Source: an uncultured Nitrospira sp.
GTDB taxonomy: Bacteria; Nitrospirota; Nitrospiria; Nitrospirales; Nitrospiraceae
Assembly (NCBI GenBank): GCA_902500825.1
Contig: CABVRX010000015.1
Location: 24,467-88,466 of the forward strand
Direction: 5' to 3'
DNA length: 64,000 nucleotides
The position numbers were made by a program, and so were the translations under genes. Positions 56,403 to 64,000 of the stretch are shown here, in pieces. The notes under the pieces are model-generated. The model worked only from the letters and a program-made list of their open reading frames with translations. It made no database searches and was not told where the DNA came from. Numbering within the stretch: the stretch's first letter is position 1; each line of letters starts with the position of its first letter.

Positions 56403-57113
56403 ATGCCCATGGCGGACGAAGCTCCGAAATTGATTCAGATCGCTCCGAAAGGTGGAGAGAAGAAAGACGGCTTCAACTTGGTGACAGAGCGAGTTGTGGC
56501 AGTCAACCCCGAGAGCAAACAACTTGAGGTTGAGCTTCTCGCCTATGACGGGAAAACGGTCGTATTGGACGTGGCCGAGGAGGCTCAGGAAGACCTCAAA
56601 AAGATCAGGGTGGGAGACGGCGCCACAATCCGAGTGGTGGAGGAAAACGGCAAGCGGATTGCCAAGAGCTTTAAGATTCGCTCCAAAGATCCGAATGCCG
56701 CCAAGGCCGACGCCATGTTGCTCGACTTGAGAGATTCCCACTGGCTGAACCGGAAGTACGCGGCGGAGGTTTTGGGTGAGTTGAAAGATCCGCGCGCCGT
56801 TGATCCCTTAGTGGCGGCGCTGAACGACGAAGTCGGTGACGTGCGGCAGCGTGCCTACGATTCCTTGATCAAACTCGGCGGCCCCTCCGTGCCGTCGCTC
56901 ATCCCGCTTCTGGTATCCGAAGAGGACGAGGTTCGTCAATCAGCAACCGAGATTCTTCGGAAGATCGGCAAACCGGCCGTCGAACCGCTGGCCACTGCGT
57001 TGACCGACGCCGATGATCGACTGAAAACCAGAATTATGAAGGTGCTCGATCGAATGGGATACAAGCCGAAAACCAAGGACCAGCCCAAGGCCGAGCTGCC
57101 GAGGCTGACCTAA
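56403..57113 (+). CDS. HEAT-repeat protein 5 of 5, with N-terminal beta domain
   Basis: 236 residues. The first about 95 residues form a separate beta domain ('NLVTERVVAVNPESKQLEVE', 'DGATIRVVEENGKRIAKSF') resembling an OB or KOW-like barrel; then four HEAT repeats and a cap variant 'LDRMGYKPK'. The beta domain is not present in the other four proteins and may provide the specific contact. Last gene of the cluster; a 153-bp element with inverted ends follows before the convergent ugd. Confidence 0.85.
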   Translation: MPMADEAPKLIQIAPKGGEKKDGFNLVTERVVAVNPESKQLEVELLAYDGKTVVLDVAEEAQEDLKKIRVGDGATIRVVEENGKRIAKSFKIRSKDPNAAKADAMLLDLRDSHWLNRKYAAEVLGELKDPRAVDPLVAALNDEVGDVRQRAYDSLIKLGGPSVPSLIPLLVSEEDEVRQSATEILRKIGKPAVEPLATALTDADDRLKTRIMKVLDRMGYKPKTKDQPKAELPRLT

Positions 57114-57130
57114 CCAACCTTAAAACCCAC

Positions 57131-57283
57131 CAGGCTGATCAAAAAGGCTGTCGCTCTCACCCACCCCAGCGCGCCAAGACGCGCATTTCACCGAGTAGTG
57201 CCGCAGCAAGCTTAGGAGGCTCAACGTACGTTGAACCTCTAAGCGCCGTGAGAACGCCGCAGGCTTGATTTTTCATCAGCCTG
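57131..57283. repeat. 153-bp element with inverted ends between convergent genes
   Basis: CAGGCTGAT at 57131-57139 (followed by CAAAAA) is the inverted repeat of ATCAGCCTG at 57275-57283 (preceded by TTTTTC). Inside lies a strong palindrome at 57216-57239 (centre TCAACGTACGTTGA, 57221-57234). It fills the gap between HEAT 5 and ugd up to the ugd stop and can act as a two-way terminator. A shorter version of the palindrome is found at 43076-43085, so this is probably one copy of a dispersed, MITE- or REP-like repeat. Confidence 0.72.
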
Positions 57284-58597
57284 CTAGGAACTCTTTGCTG
57301 CACGCCCCACCGACACATGTTTGAAGCCGACAGCCGCAATACGTTCGGGATCATAGACGTTGCGGAGATCGAGCAAGACAGGAGCCCGCATGACAGACTT
57401 CAACTTTTCAAAATCCAGGTTTCGAAACACATTCCATTCGGTCATAAGCATCAGAGCATCGGCTCCTTCGGCTGCATGGTAGGTGTCTCGGCAAGGCTGC
57501 AGTTCAGGCAACATCCGGCAGGCTTCCGACAGAGCCTCCGGGTCGTACGCGCGGATGCTTGCGCCCTCCGTCAGAAGGACTCGACCGATCGCCAAGGCCG
57601 GGGCTTCCCTGAGATCGTTGGTATTCGGCTTGAAGGAGAGGCCGAGCATCGCCAACGTTTTCCCTTTCACCCCCCCTACCGCCTCTCGGATCTTGTCGAT
57701 CATTCGCTCTCGTTGACTGTCGTTCACCCGTGAGGCGGCGGATGCGATCTGCATGGGATAGCCGTGGCGCTCGCCGGTCTGAATGAGCGCGGCGAGATCC
57801 TTGGGAAAGCATGATCCTCCGAAACCCGGCCCTGCATGGAGGAACTTAGACCCGATTCGATGATCCAGTCCCATGCCCTTGGCCACCATTTGAACATTGG
57901 CTCCGACTTTTTCGCACAAATTGGCGATCTCGTTGATAAACGAGATCTTCGTCGCCAAGAACGCATTGGATGCGTACTTGATAAGCTCGGCGGTCGGAAC
58001 GTCCGTCACAACGATCGGTGTTTCAATCAGATAGAGCGGACGATAGAGGTCCTTCATGATGGCAACCGCCTGATCGCTGTCCGTTCCGATCACGACGCGA
58101 TTCGGCCGCATAAAGTCCTCGATGGCCGACCCTTCTCGAAGAAACTCCGGGTTCGAAACCAGGTCGAACCGAAAGGCATTTGTCTGAGCGTTGGTGATGA
58201 CCTCACGAAGTTTTGCGCCGGTGCCTACGGGGACCGTAGACTTGGTCACGATGACCTTGTATCCGGTCATGTGATGCGCAATCCCTCTACCGACCTCTTC
58301 AACATACGAAAGATCGGCAGAGCCGTCACCCCTCGGCGGTGTCCCAACGGCAATAAAGATGACGAGCGCCTTATCGACAGCCTTGGCAATGTCCGTGGTA
58401 AAACTCAACCTGCCTTCCTTGACCCCTTTGGCGACCAGTTCCGAGAGCCCAGGTTCATAAAACGGGATCTCGCCCTTCTCAAGCCTTTCAACCCTTCGCC
58501 CATCGCTGTCCATGCAGGTGACGTGGACGCCGAACTCGGCGAAACATGCTCCCGTAACGAGTCCGACGTAGCCGCTTCCTATCACACTGATGTGCAT
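57284..58597 (-). CDS. ugd: UDP-glucose 6-dehydrogenase
   Basis: 437 residues, GAGGAGG upstream. N-terminal NAD-binding fold 'VIGSGYVGLVTGACFAEFG', catalytic Cys in 'GFGGSCFPKDLAALI', C-terminal UDP-sugar domain. It oxidises UDP-glucose to UDP-glucuronate for capsule, exopolysaccharide or LPS. GDP-mannose dehydrogenase is less likely given the Cys context. Transcribed away from the membrane spermidine-synthase-like gene. Confidence 0.93.
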   Translation of the reverse strand: MHISVIGSGYVGLVTGACFAEFGVHVTCMDSDGRRVERLEKGEIPFYEPGLSELVAKGVKEGRLSFTTDIAKAVDKALVIFIAVGTPPRGDGSADLSYVEEVGRGIAHHMTGYKVIVTKSTVPVGTGAKLREVITNAQTNAFRFDLVSNPEFLREGSAIEDFMRPNRVVIGTDSDQAVAIMKDLYRPLYLIETPIVVTDVPTAELIKYASNAFLATKISFINEIANLCEKVGANVQMVAKGMGLDHRIGSKFLHAGPGFGGSCFPKDLAALIQTGERHGYPMQIASAASRVNDSQRERMIDKIREAVGGVKGKTLAMLGLSFKPNTNDLREAPALAIGRVLLTEGASIRAYDPEALSEACRMLPELQPCRDTYHAAEGADALMLMTEWNVFRNLDFEKLKSVMRAPVLLDLRNVYDPERIAAVGFKHVSVGRAAKSS

Positions 58598-58703
58598 AAA
58601 CCCTCCTCATCGCATAGGTAATTGTCCGAAAGTATAGCAACCTGAATTCTATCCGGCAACGAATTCCAGGATCGCTCAGAGTCATAGAGTCCATCCGGTT
58701 TCA

Positions 58704-58733
58704 TTGACTCCCGGAAAATGCGTTGAGTACAAT
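58704..58733 (+). promoter_or_regulatory. Sigma-70-like promoter
   Basis: TTGACT (58704-58709), an 18-base spacer and TACAAT (58728-58733). It would start transcription near 58740, just upstream of the spermidine-synthase-like gene. The best -35/-10 pair I found in the window. Confidence 0.55.
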
Positions 58734-58785
58734 CCGACGCTGTTTCGCGTGTGACAAGGAGCTCCCCATCCCTTCCATTCAATCA

Positions 58786-60333
58786 ATGACTCCTCATACC
58801 CCACGAATTCCCCGCTGGTTTTTGCTCTTGACCGCCCTTGTGACCGGTGCGGTGGTGATGGCATTGGAAATCCTTGGCAGTCGGTTGTTGGCGCCGGTGT
58901 TCGGCAGTTCGTTGTTCGTCTGGGGCGCATTGATAGGGGTGATCTTGGCCGCCATGAGCAGCGGATACGCGTTCGGCGGTTGGGTCTCCGATCGTTATAC
59001 CGGCGGAGGGGTGCTGGCCGCCCTGTTGCTCTTTTCCGGAAGCTGGACGTTTCTCGTCGCGTGGGCGAACCAACCCATTCTGTTTGAGATCGAGAAGATG
59101 GTGCAAGACCCTCGCTGGGGCCCTTGCCTTGCCGCGACTGTGCTCCTTGCCCCCCCCGCGTTCGGACTCAGCGGCGTGTTGCCGGCCATGTTGCGTTTGG
59201 CGGTCGCAGACATGGATCACCTCGGTCGGCAGACGGGCCGCATGATTGCCCTGTCGACCGTAGGCAGTCTAGCCGGAACCTGGGGCACTGCATTCTTTCT
59301 CTTATCGTGGTTCGGGAGCCAATCGTTGATGGCCTGGCTGGGCGGCATTCAGGTCGGACTTGGGGTCCTGTGGCTTATGAAAGGAGCATCGGTTCGCCCA
59401 GTGGTATTGCTGATTGCCCTTGGTTGCTTCGCCCTGTTGGGAACCATGGCTCTCAACCCGCTCCAACGATTGAAGGCCCCCATCCATCAAGAGGAAAGTC
59501 CGTACCAGCAGGTCCGTATTCGCGAAGATGATCTCTTCCGCTACCTCGTGTTGGATCGTACGTTCCATGCCACGATGTGGAAAGTCGACCCAACTTCCCT
59601 TTTTCTCCCCTACAGCCAAATGATGGTGGCTTCGCTGGCGCTGGTGTCCGAACCGAAGCGCGGCCTCATTCTCGGTCATGGAGGCGGTTCGTTGGCGAAG
59701 TGGTTGGCGCAGCACTGGCCTGCTTTGGAGTTGGATATTGTGGAATTCGACCCAGTCGTCGTCCGCATGGCCGAAGAGTATTTTGAGTATCGCCCGCCGG
59801 CTAATCATCACGTTTTCGTGAAGGACGGTCGAGCCTTTCTCAACTCGACGGATCACACATACGATGTCATGTGGATCGATGCCTTCGCGCGAGACATGAT
59901 CCCTTTTCATCTCACCACAGCGGAGTTTTACTCTCTGGTACGAACGCACTTGAACCCGGAGGGAATCGTCGCGGTCAATCTGGCATCGTCCGGCAAAGAA
60001 GGTGATCTGGCTCGAGCTGCCGCGGTCGTCCAAACCATGAAACAAGCATTTCCCGTCCTTGTCACATTCGCTGTCGAGGGGCCGTGGAAGACAGGAATGA
60101 CACCGGCAAAGAATCTGATCTTTTTTGGGGGCCGTCTCATTGAGCACGAACCAGTTGACCATATCGTGACAAAGGTCACGGAGATGGCAACAACTCGGCG
60201 AGTGCCGATGGAATCGATCGCGCTGTTGAGCACTCGTCGGATCGAGCCCTGGCCATCCGGTGTCGTCTTGAGCGATGACTTTGCCCCCTATGATCTTCTC
60301 CTTGGGCGAGAACGATCACAATTGGTGGAATGA
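58786..60333 (+). CDS. Membrane-anchored spermidine-synthase-like protein
   Basis: 515 residues from ATG 58786. The N-terminal half has about seven membrane segments ('LEILGSRLLAPVFGSSLFVWG'), the C-terminal half is a spermidine-synthase-like Rossmann domain ('LILGHGGGSLAKWLA', 'LDIVEFDPVVVRMAEEYF', 'DVMWIDAF'). This fused architecture is widespread in bacteria; a true aminopropyl transferase role is not established. Start is uncertain: an AAGGAG at 58756-58761 is 24 bases from this ATG but 6 bases from an in-frame ATC at 58768, and an in-frame TTG at 58723 lies before the promoter. Confidence 0.82.
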   Translation: MTPHTPRIPRWFLLLTALVTGAVVMALEILGSRLLAPVFGSSLFVWGALIGVILAAMSSGYAFGGWVSDRYTGGGVLAALLLFSGSWTFLVAWANQPILFEIEKMVQDPRWGPCLAATVLLAPPAFGLSGVLPAMLRLAVADMDHLGRQTGRMIALSTVGSLAGTWGTAFFLLSWFGSQSLMAWLGGIQVGLGVLWLMKGASVRPVVLLIALGCFALLGTMALNPLQRLKAPIHQEESPYQQVRIREDDLFRYLVLDRTFHATMWKVDPTSLFLPYSQMMVASLALVSEPKRGLILGHGGGSLAKWLAQHWPALELDIVEFDPVVVRMAEEYFEYRPPANHHVFVKDGRAFLNSTDHTYDVMWIDAFARDMIPFHLTTAEFYSLVRTHLNPEGIVAVNLASSGKEGDLARAAAVVQTMKQAFPVLVTFAVEGPWKTGMTPAKNLIFFGGRLIEHEPVDHIVTKVTEMATTRRVPMESIALLSTRRIEPWPSGVVLSDDFAPYDLLLGRERSQLVE

Positions 60334-60351
60334 GGATCCGCTTCTCTGGCT

Positions 60352-61179
60352 CTATTCGTTGGGACGCTGAGCAGGACGAGAGGCTTCCTGCTCGTGGCAG
60401 CCGCTCCAGGTGTGAATGCTTTGGTCACCGACCTCGACGAGAAGTCGAAGTACCTCGGTGATCTCTGCCTGTCTTTTGAGGAAATACCGGGCGGAGGACT
60501 CGTTCTTCTTGCCGATCCTCACAGTGAGAATGCGGGCATCTCGTAGCGCAAAGACATCTTCATCGGTTTCGTCGTCTCCCACGTAGAGAGCCCTGCTGCA
60601 GTCAAGTCGGCGCATGTACTCCAGCAACGCCGTACCCTTGTGCAACGCCGTCGGCGGCATCACATTGACGACGGATTTTCCAAGGACAATGCGAGGAGGA
60701 GGAGATAATTCGGCAACGATTCGAGAGATCAGCGCCCGCGCTTCGTCTCGTTGATCCGCGGTTCGATAATGAAATGAGAGCGAATAGGATTTATTCTCGA
60801 CGACCACACCACGTCGGGTCAGCTCATTCTGAAATCGTCCGTTGATCAATTGCAGCCATCCCAAACTGGTCTCTCGGACTCGCCGCAGATCTTCTGGGCG
60901 CGTATGAGGACCTTCCGAGCCATGGTTCCCGATCAAGTGGGGCACGGCGGTCCCGACACGTAAGCGCAAGTCCTCCACGGAGCGTCCGGAGATAATGGCG
61001 ATGGGAGCGCGCTTCGCGAGTGCCTCGAGCCAGAAACGGATGGGCCGAGCCAGCCTGGCCGCGTGATGATCTCGGACGATCTTTGCCAAGGTCCCGTCAA
61101 AATCGAACGCATAGAGAGAACGGGCCTTCAGAAGAGCTCCGATCTCGGCTTTTCCGGTTTCTGTCAATAAATAATTCAT
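60352..61179 (-). CDS. otsB: Trehalose-6-phosphate phosphatase
   Basis: 275 residues, HAD superfamily: nucleophile Asp in 'FDFDGTLAKI', 'IAIISGRSVEDL' (motif II), Lys in 'VNVMPPTALHKGTALLEYM', and 'VGDDETDEDVFAL' (motif IV). It releases trehalose from trehalose-6-phosphate made by the adjacent OtsA, 10 bases upstream. Trehalose protects against osmotic and drying stress. Confidence 0.94.
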   Translation of the reverse strand: MNYLLTETGKAEIGALLKARSLYAFDFDGTLAKIVRDHHAARLARPIRFWLEALAKRAPIAIISGRSVEDLRLRVGTAVPHLIGNHGSEGPHTRPEDLRRVRETSLGWLQLINGRFQNELTRRGVVVENKSYSLSFHYRTADQRDEARALISRIVAELSPPPRIVLGKSVVNVMPPTALHKGTALLEYMRRLDCSRALYVGDDETDEDVFALRDARILTVRIGKKNESSARYFLKRQAEITEVLRLLVEVGDQSIHTWSGCHEQEASRPAQRPNE

Positions 61180-61189
61180 TGTCAGTCCG

Positions 61190-63430
61190 TCATTTCGGCA
61201 AGGTCGGCCGTCGCACCTGTTTCATGACCCGTTCCTTTTGTCTCATACGGGCGGCATCGATGAGCATGCGACCGGCCCAGCGATAGATATTGAATTCCTG
61301 GATCAGTCCACGCATGCTGTGCATCCTGGCTCGCTGTTCCACCTTCGACATCGTCAGGCCGAGGTGGAGCGCAGCCGCAAATTGATCGATGTCGTAGGGA
61401 TTGATCACGAGCGCCTCCGTCAGTTCCCGAGCGGCCCCGGCGAATTGACTCAGAATCAACACTCCCTGCTCGTCGTCCCGGGCACCGACAAACTCCTTGG
61501 CGACCAAATTCATACCGTCATGGAGGCTGCTCACGACGCACACATCGACGCCACGGTAACACTCATAGACCTGGGCCGGCTCATGATGTTGAATCCGCAA
61601 GCAGATCGGCTCATAACCGTCTCGTCCAAACCGCTTGTTGACCTGTTCAGCCAATGCGGATACCTGGCTGGTAAAATGGTGATATTGCTCGATCACCGAA
61701 CGGCTGGGAGCGGCAATCTGAATAAACGTAAACCTTCCGATCCATTCCGGTTGGAGCTCAAGCAGACGCTCCACGGCCATAAACCGCTCCAGTATTCCTT
61801 TCGTGTAGTCAAGACGCTCGACTCCAAGACCGATGAGACGGTCAGGGGGCATCCCATACATCTCCCGAAGTTTGTCTCGACATTCCTGAACCGGCAGTTG
61901 ATTGCGCAGCCATTGTATCGGCCACTCGATGGAAATCGGATAGGGGTTGACCGCCGTCAATTCCCCCCCGTAAGAGACCGTTGAGCTGTTTCGATCAATG
62001 CGCGCCTCGAGTATTCGGTCGACACTGTCGATAAAGTTGTTGCAGTGGACTCTGGTATGGAATCCCAGAATACTGCTTCCGAGAAGCCCTTCCAGGATTT
62101 CCTGCCTCCAGGGACAGATCCCGAAACTTTCAGCGTTGGGCCAGGGAATGTGCCAGAACATGATAATCGTCGCGGTCGGCAATCGATCTCGGATGAGCTT
62201 CGGAAGCAGAGCAAAATGGTAATCCTGAACGAGCACGACCGGATTGTCGGTCGTAGCTTCCTCGTAGACAGCCTGCGCGAAGCGCTCATTGACGGCCACA
62301 TAGTGTTTCCAATCCGATGAGCGGAACGTGGGGCGAACGTGGGCGATGTGGCAGAGCGGCCACAACCCCTCGTTGGAAAATCCGTAATAGTACCCGGCTT
62401 CTTCTTCGGCAGTAAGCCACACGCGTCGAATCTCATAGGCGGGATGCGACGGCGGGACGCCGACATGGTTCCGTGCGTCCACCACCTCTCTATCCGCAGA
62501 TCCGTTCCCGTGCGCGATCCATGTCCCGGAGCAGGCGCGCATCACCGGCTCAAGAGCCGAGACAAGCCCGCTCGCCGGCACCTGCACGACGATATTCTGA
62601 TCCTTCCAATAGTGAGCATAGGGCTGCCGGTTTGACACGATCAGCACCTGATCACCCGAGAACTGCTCATGAAGAATTGATCTGAGGCTGGTTGGCGACC
62701 ATGAAATTTGGCTCTCATCGCGCATGCGGCGATCGGCTTCGAGAGCCTGCACCAACGAGCGCAAGTCCTTCGCCAGCGGCTGGAGTTCCGGAGCATGTTG
62801 CTCGTGCGTCAAGGGGGTCAGCAGTCGTTCTCCCTTGACCATGGCTCGAACCCCGGACACCCATTCTTTCCAGCTGAAGTGTGCGACCAACACCGTGACC
62901 AGCGAGATGACCGCCGTCAGCCCTGCGAATAAATAAAAGACGTACCGTTTCGTATCGCTGCTCCGTTGTTGGATAAACCGCATGTCGTGGAGGAGCAGAA
63001 GACGTCCAAGCCGACGCCCATTGGATTCGATGGACGACGAGGTAATATGGAGCGGCCCACTACTGAGCGATCGCACAGCGGACGAGTCGTGTGCGAGGTT
63101 GAGTGTGTCTTCACAGGTGCCATCCTGAGGATAGGCCTGGGTCTCGTAGAGCAGGTGGTTCTCGAGGTCGCAAAAACCCAGGGCGTACAACCGCTCATCC
63201 TGAATGATGCGCGTAAAATATGCGGAAATCTTGTCTTTCGCGTTGGATACCAGGAGGTCTGCAAGCGGACCCTCCATTGTATTGACCATGAGTTTGGACC
63301 GCATATCGAGATCGCGGACAAACCATTTCAATTGGAGTGAGTCGACGAGCGGGATAACCCCATAGGCGATCACGGCCAACACGATTACCAAGGGAAGCAC
63401 AAACCGCAGCGAGATGGCGAAGAGCCTCAT
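61190..63430 (-). CDS. otsA: Trehalose-6-phosphate synthase fused to an N-terminal membrane sensor-like module
   Basis: 746 residues from ATG 63430. Residues about 5-27 and 165-187 are membrane segments enclosing a periplasmic domain of about 135 residues; a HAMP-like linker follows ('GVRAMVKGERLLTPLTHEQH'), then a complete GT20 domain (about 260-730): 'VSNRQPY', 'VQDYHFALLPKLIRD', 'FWHIPWPNAE', 'GLGVERLDYTKGI' and 'LHDGMNLVAKEFV'. Normal OtsA is about 460-480 residues and soluble. Here synthesis is tied to the inner membrane with an outward-facing domain, which suggests osmotic or envelope sensing. otsB follows. Confidence 0.92.
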   Translation of the reverse strand: MRLFAISLRFVLPLVIVLAVIAYGVIPLVDSLQLKWFVRDLDMRSKLMVNTMEGPLADLLVSNAKDKISAYFTRIIQDERLYALGFCDLENHLLYETQAYPQDGTCEDTLNLAHDSSAVRSLSSGPLHITSSSIESNGRRLGRLLLLHDMRFIQQRSSDTKRYVFYLFAGLTAVISLVTVLVAHFSWKEWVSGVRAMVKGERLLTPLTHEQHAPELQPLAKDLRSLVQALEADRRMRDESQISWSPTSLRSILHEQFSGDQVLIVSNRQPYAHYWKDQNIVVQVPASGLVSALEPVMRACSGTWIAHGNGSADREVVDARNHVGVPPSHPAYEIRRVWLTAEEEAGYYYGFSNEGLWPLCHIAHVRPTFRSSDWKHYVAVNERFAQAVYEEATTDNPVVLVQDYHFALLPKLIRDRLPTATIIMFWHIPWPNAESFGICPWRQEILEGLLGSSILGFHTRVHCNNFIDSVDRILEARIDRNSSTVSYGGELTAVNPYPISIEWPIQWLRNQLPVQECRDKLREMYGMPPDRLIGLGVERLDYTKGILERFMAVERLLELQPEWIGRFTFIQIAAPSRSVIEQYHHFTSQVSALAEQVNKRFGRDGYEPICLRIQHHEPAQVYECYRGVDVCVVSSLHDGMNLVAKEFVGARDDEQGVLILSQFAGAARELTEALVINPYDIDQFAAALHLGLTMSKVEQRARMHSMRGLIQEFNIYRWAGRMLIDAARMRQKERVMKQVRRPTLPK

Positions 63431-63479
63431 ACAACACAAGTTAGTTTACTTTGGTGGAGAAAGCAAATATGGTCACCGT

Positions 63480-63725
63480 GTGTACCAATACAGACTCATC
63501 GGAAACTGCCATATTTCCGCGCTGATCAACGCACACGGGTCGATCAACTGGCTGTGCCTTCCGAGACCCGACAGCCCACCGATCTTCGGGAAAATCTTGG
63601 ACCAGGAGGGTGGCCAGTTTTCCGTCTCCTCATCCGTCACGTCCTCGGAAACGACCACGACACAACAATACCTCCCGAACACCAAATATCCTGATTACAA
63701 ATGATGCTCCAAGCCACCGGTAGGT
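63480..63725 (+). pseudogene. Glycoside hydrolase family 15 remnant, frameshifted and truncated
   Basis: The plus-strand frame reads 'YQYRLIGNCHISALI', 'GSINWLCLPRPDSPPIFGKI' and 'QQYLPNT', the N-terminus of GH15 glucoamylase/trehalase-like proteins (usual form: 'IGNC..AALV..DGSIDWLC.PRFDSPS.F'). After NT the frame is lost: one extra A in AAA at about 63690-63692 shifts it, and the +1 frame continues 'NILITND', which fits the conserved 'PNTN.L.T'. A stop follows at once and no further homology is seen. Such proteins hydrolyse trehalose or maltose, so this may be the broken partner of otsA-otsB. Confidence 0.72.
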
Positions 63726-63741
63726 CTAAGACTTCTCTTCA

Positions 63742-63941
63742 GGCCTCAATTGTGAAAAGACGATAAAGAGGTCGGCGGCACGCGCAAAGAAAAATGTAAA
63801 ACTCTGGAGGGGTTTGTCCGGCGCCGTTGATTACGATAAAACCATAAATAGGCGCCGGGTCAACCGAAGAAGATAACGTTGGAGGGTTGAGGGCTCTATC
63901 CGCCGGCCTCAGTTACGAAAAGACGATAAAAGGGCCGGCGG
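63742..63941. repeat. Three related hairpins beside ssrA
   Basis: Three similar units lie at about 63742-63777, 63818-63858 and 63900-63941. Units 2 and 3 have GC-rich stems (CCGGCGCC/GGCGCCGG and CCGCCGGCC/GGCCGGCGG) and 24-25-base AT-rich loops; the three loops share words such as GAAAAGACGATAAA and TTACGATAAAA. The period is about 80 bases. They lie downstream of the tmRNA 3' end, where a terminator or a recombination site would be. None has the T-run of a classic terminator. Confidence 0.6.
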
Positions 63942-63959
63942 GTCACACGAAGTGCGGTT

Positions 63960-64000
63960 TGGTGGAGGCGAGGGGAGTTGAACCCCTGTCCGAAGATCGT
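63960..64000 (-). ncRNA. ssrA: tmRNA (ssrA), 3' end only
   Basis: On the minus strand the last 41 bases read as a tRNA-like 3' half: T-arm GGGGTTCAACTCCCC, acceptor end CGCCTCCACCA with encoded CCA. This sequence is typical of tmRNA, which rescues stalled ribosomes. The tag-coding part and the 5' end lie beyond the window. Confidence 0.88.

Overview
The window looks like chromosome of a Gram-negative bacterium, most likely Nitrospirota and probably Nitrospira. The cell type follows from the sequence: it has lnt, LolC/LolD, several lipoproteins with clear lipoboxes, a TraF/FadL-like outer-membrane protein and RlpA. The lineage is an inference from the style of the proteins (class II B12-type ribonucleotide reductase, HEAT-repeat clusters, trp gene arrangement, RAYT remnants) and was not checked against a database. 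Coding density is high, many genes overlap by ATGA, and three convergent gene pairs have touching or overlapping stop codons.

Layout. 1-6.8 kb: a beta-propeller gene cut by the window edge, a DUF4124 protein, an FMN-binding oxidase-like protein, then a three-gene cassette made of a stand-alone subtilase prodomain, a subtilase with a JDVT-CTERM-type sorting tail, and the cognate glutamic intramembrane protease MrtJ; then a PilZ gene. 6.9-15.1 kb: envelope and translation genes lnt, prfB (programmed +1 frameshift), lysS, lolC, lolD, a TraF-like porin-family protein and a lipoprotein. 15.1-16.7 kb: a hicBA toxin-antitoxin pair lying inside the remains of a RAYT transposase. 16.7-24.0 kb: a complete trpEGDCFBA operon headed by a LysM lipoprotein gene. 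24.3-33.4 kb: ligA, a CNNM-type transporter, rlpA, a double-ACT protein and nrdJ with a tandem NrdR-like operator. 33.5-45 kb: ampG, mtaB-miaB, small secreted and membrane proteins, an oxidised-DNA repair operon (mutY, NUDIX, 3'-5' exonuclease), a second PilZ gene, a zinc-ribbon NUDIX and a THUMP-type RNA methyltransferase. 45.2-50.3 kb: lon and three unusual minus-strand genes, one of them an alpha/beta-hydrolase-like protein lacking the nucleophile. 50.4-57.1 kb: a seven-gene plus-strand cluster with an alkaline-phosphatase-superfamily pseudoenzyme, a small secreted protein and five consecutive cytoplasmic HEAT-repeat proteins. 57.1-64 kb: a 153-bp element with inverted ends, UDP-glucose dehydrogenase, a membrane-anchored spermidine-synthase-like protein, otsB, an otsA fused to a membrane sensor-like module, a frameshifted GH15 remnant, three related hairpins and the 3' end of ssrA (tmRNA).

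Best candidates for undescribed biology: the prodomain-subtilase-MrtJ cassette (2.66-5.96 kb), the AP-like/HEAT operon (50.4-57.1 kb), the sensor-OtsA fusion, and the hicBA cassette embedded in a decayed RAYT gene. All functions are inferred from sequence alone.
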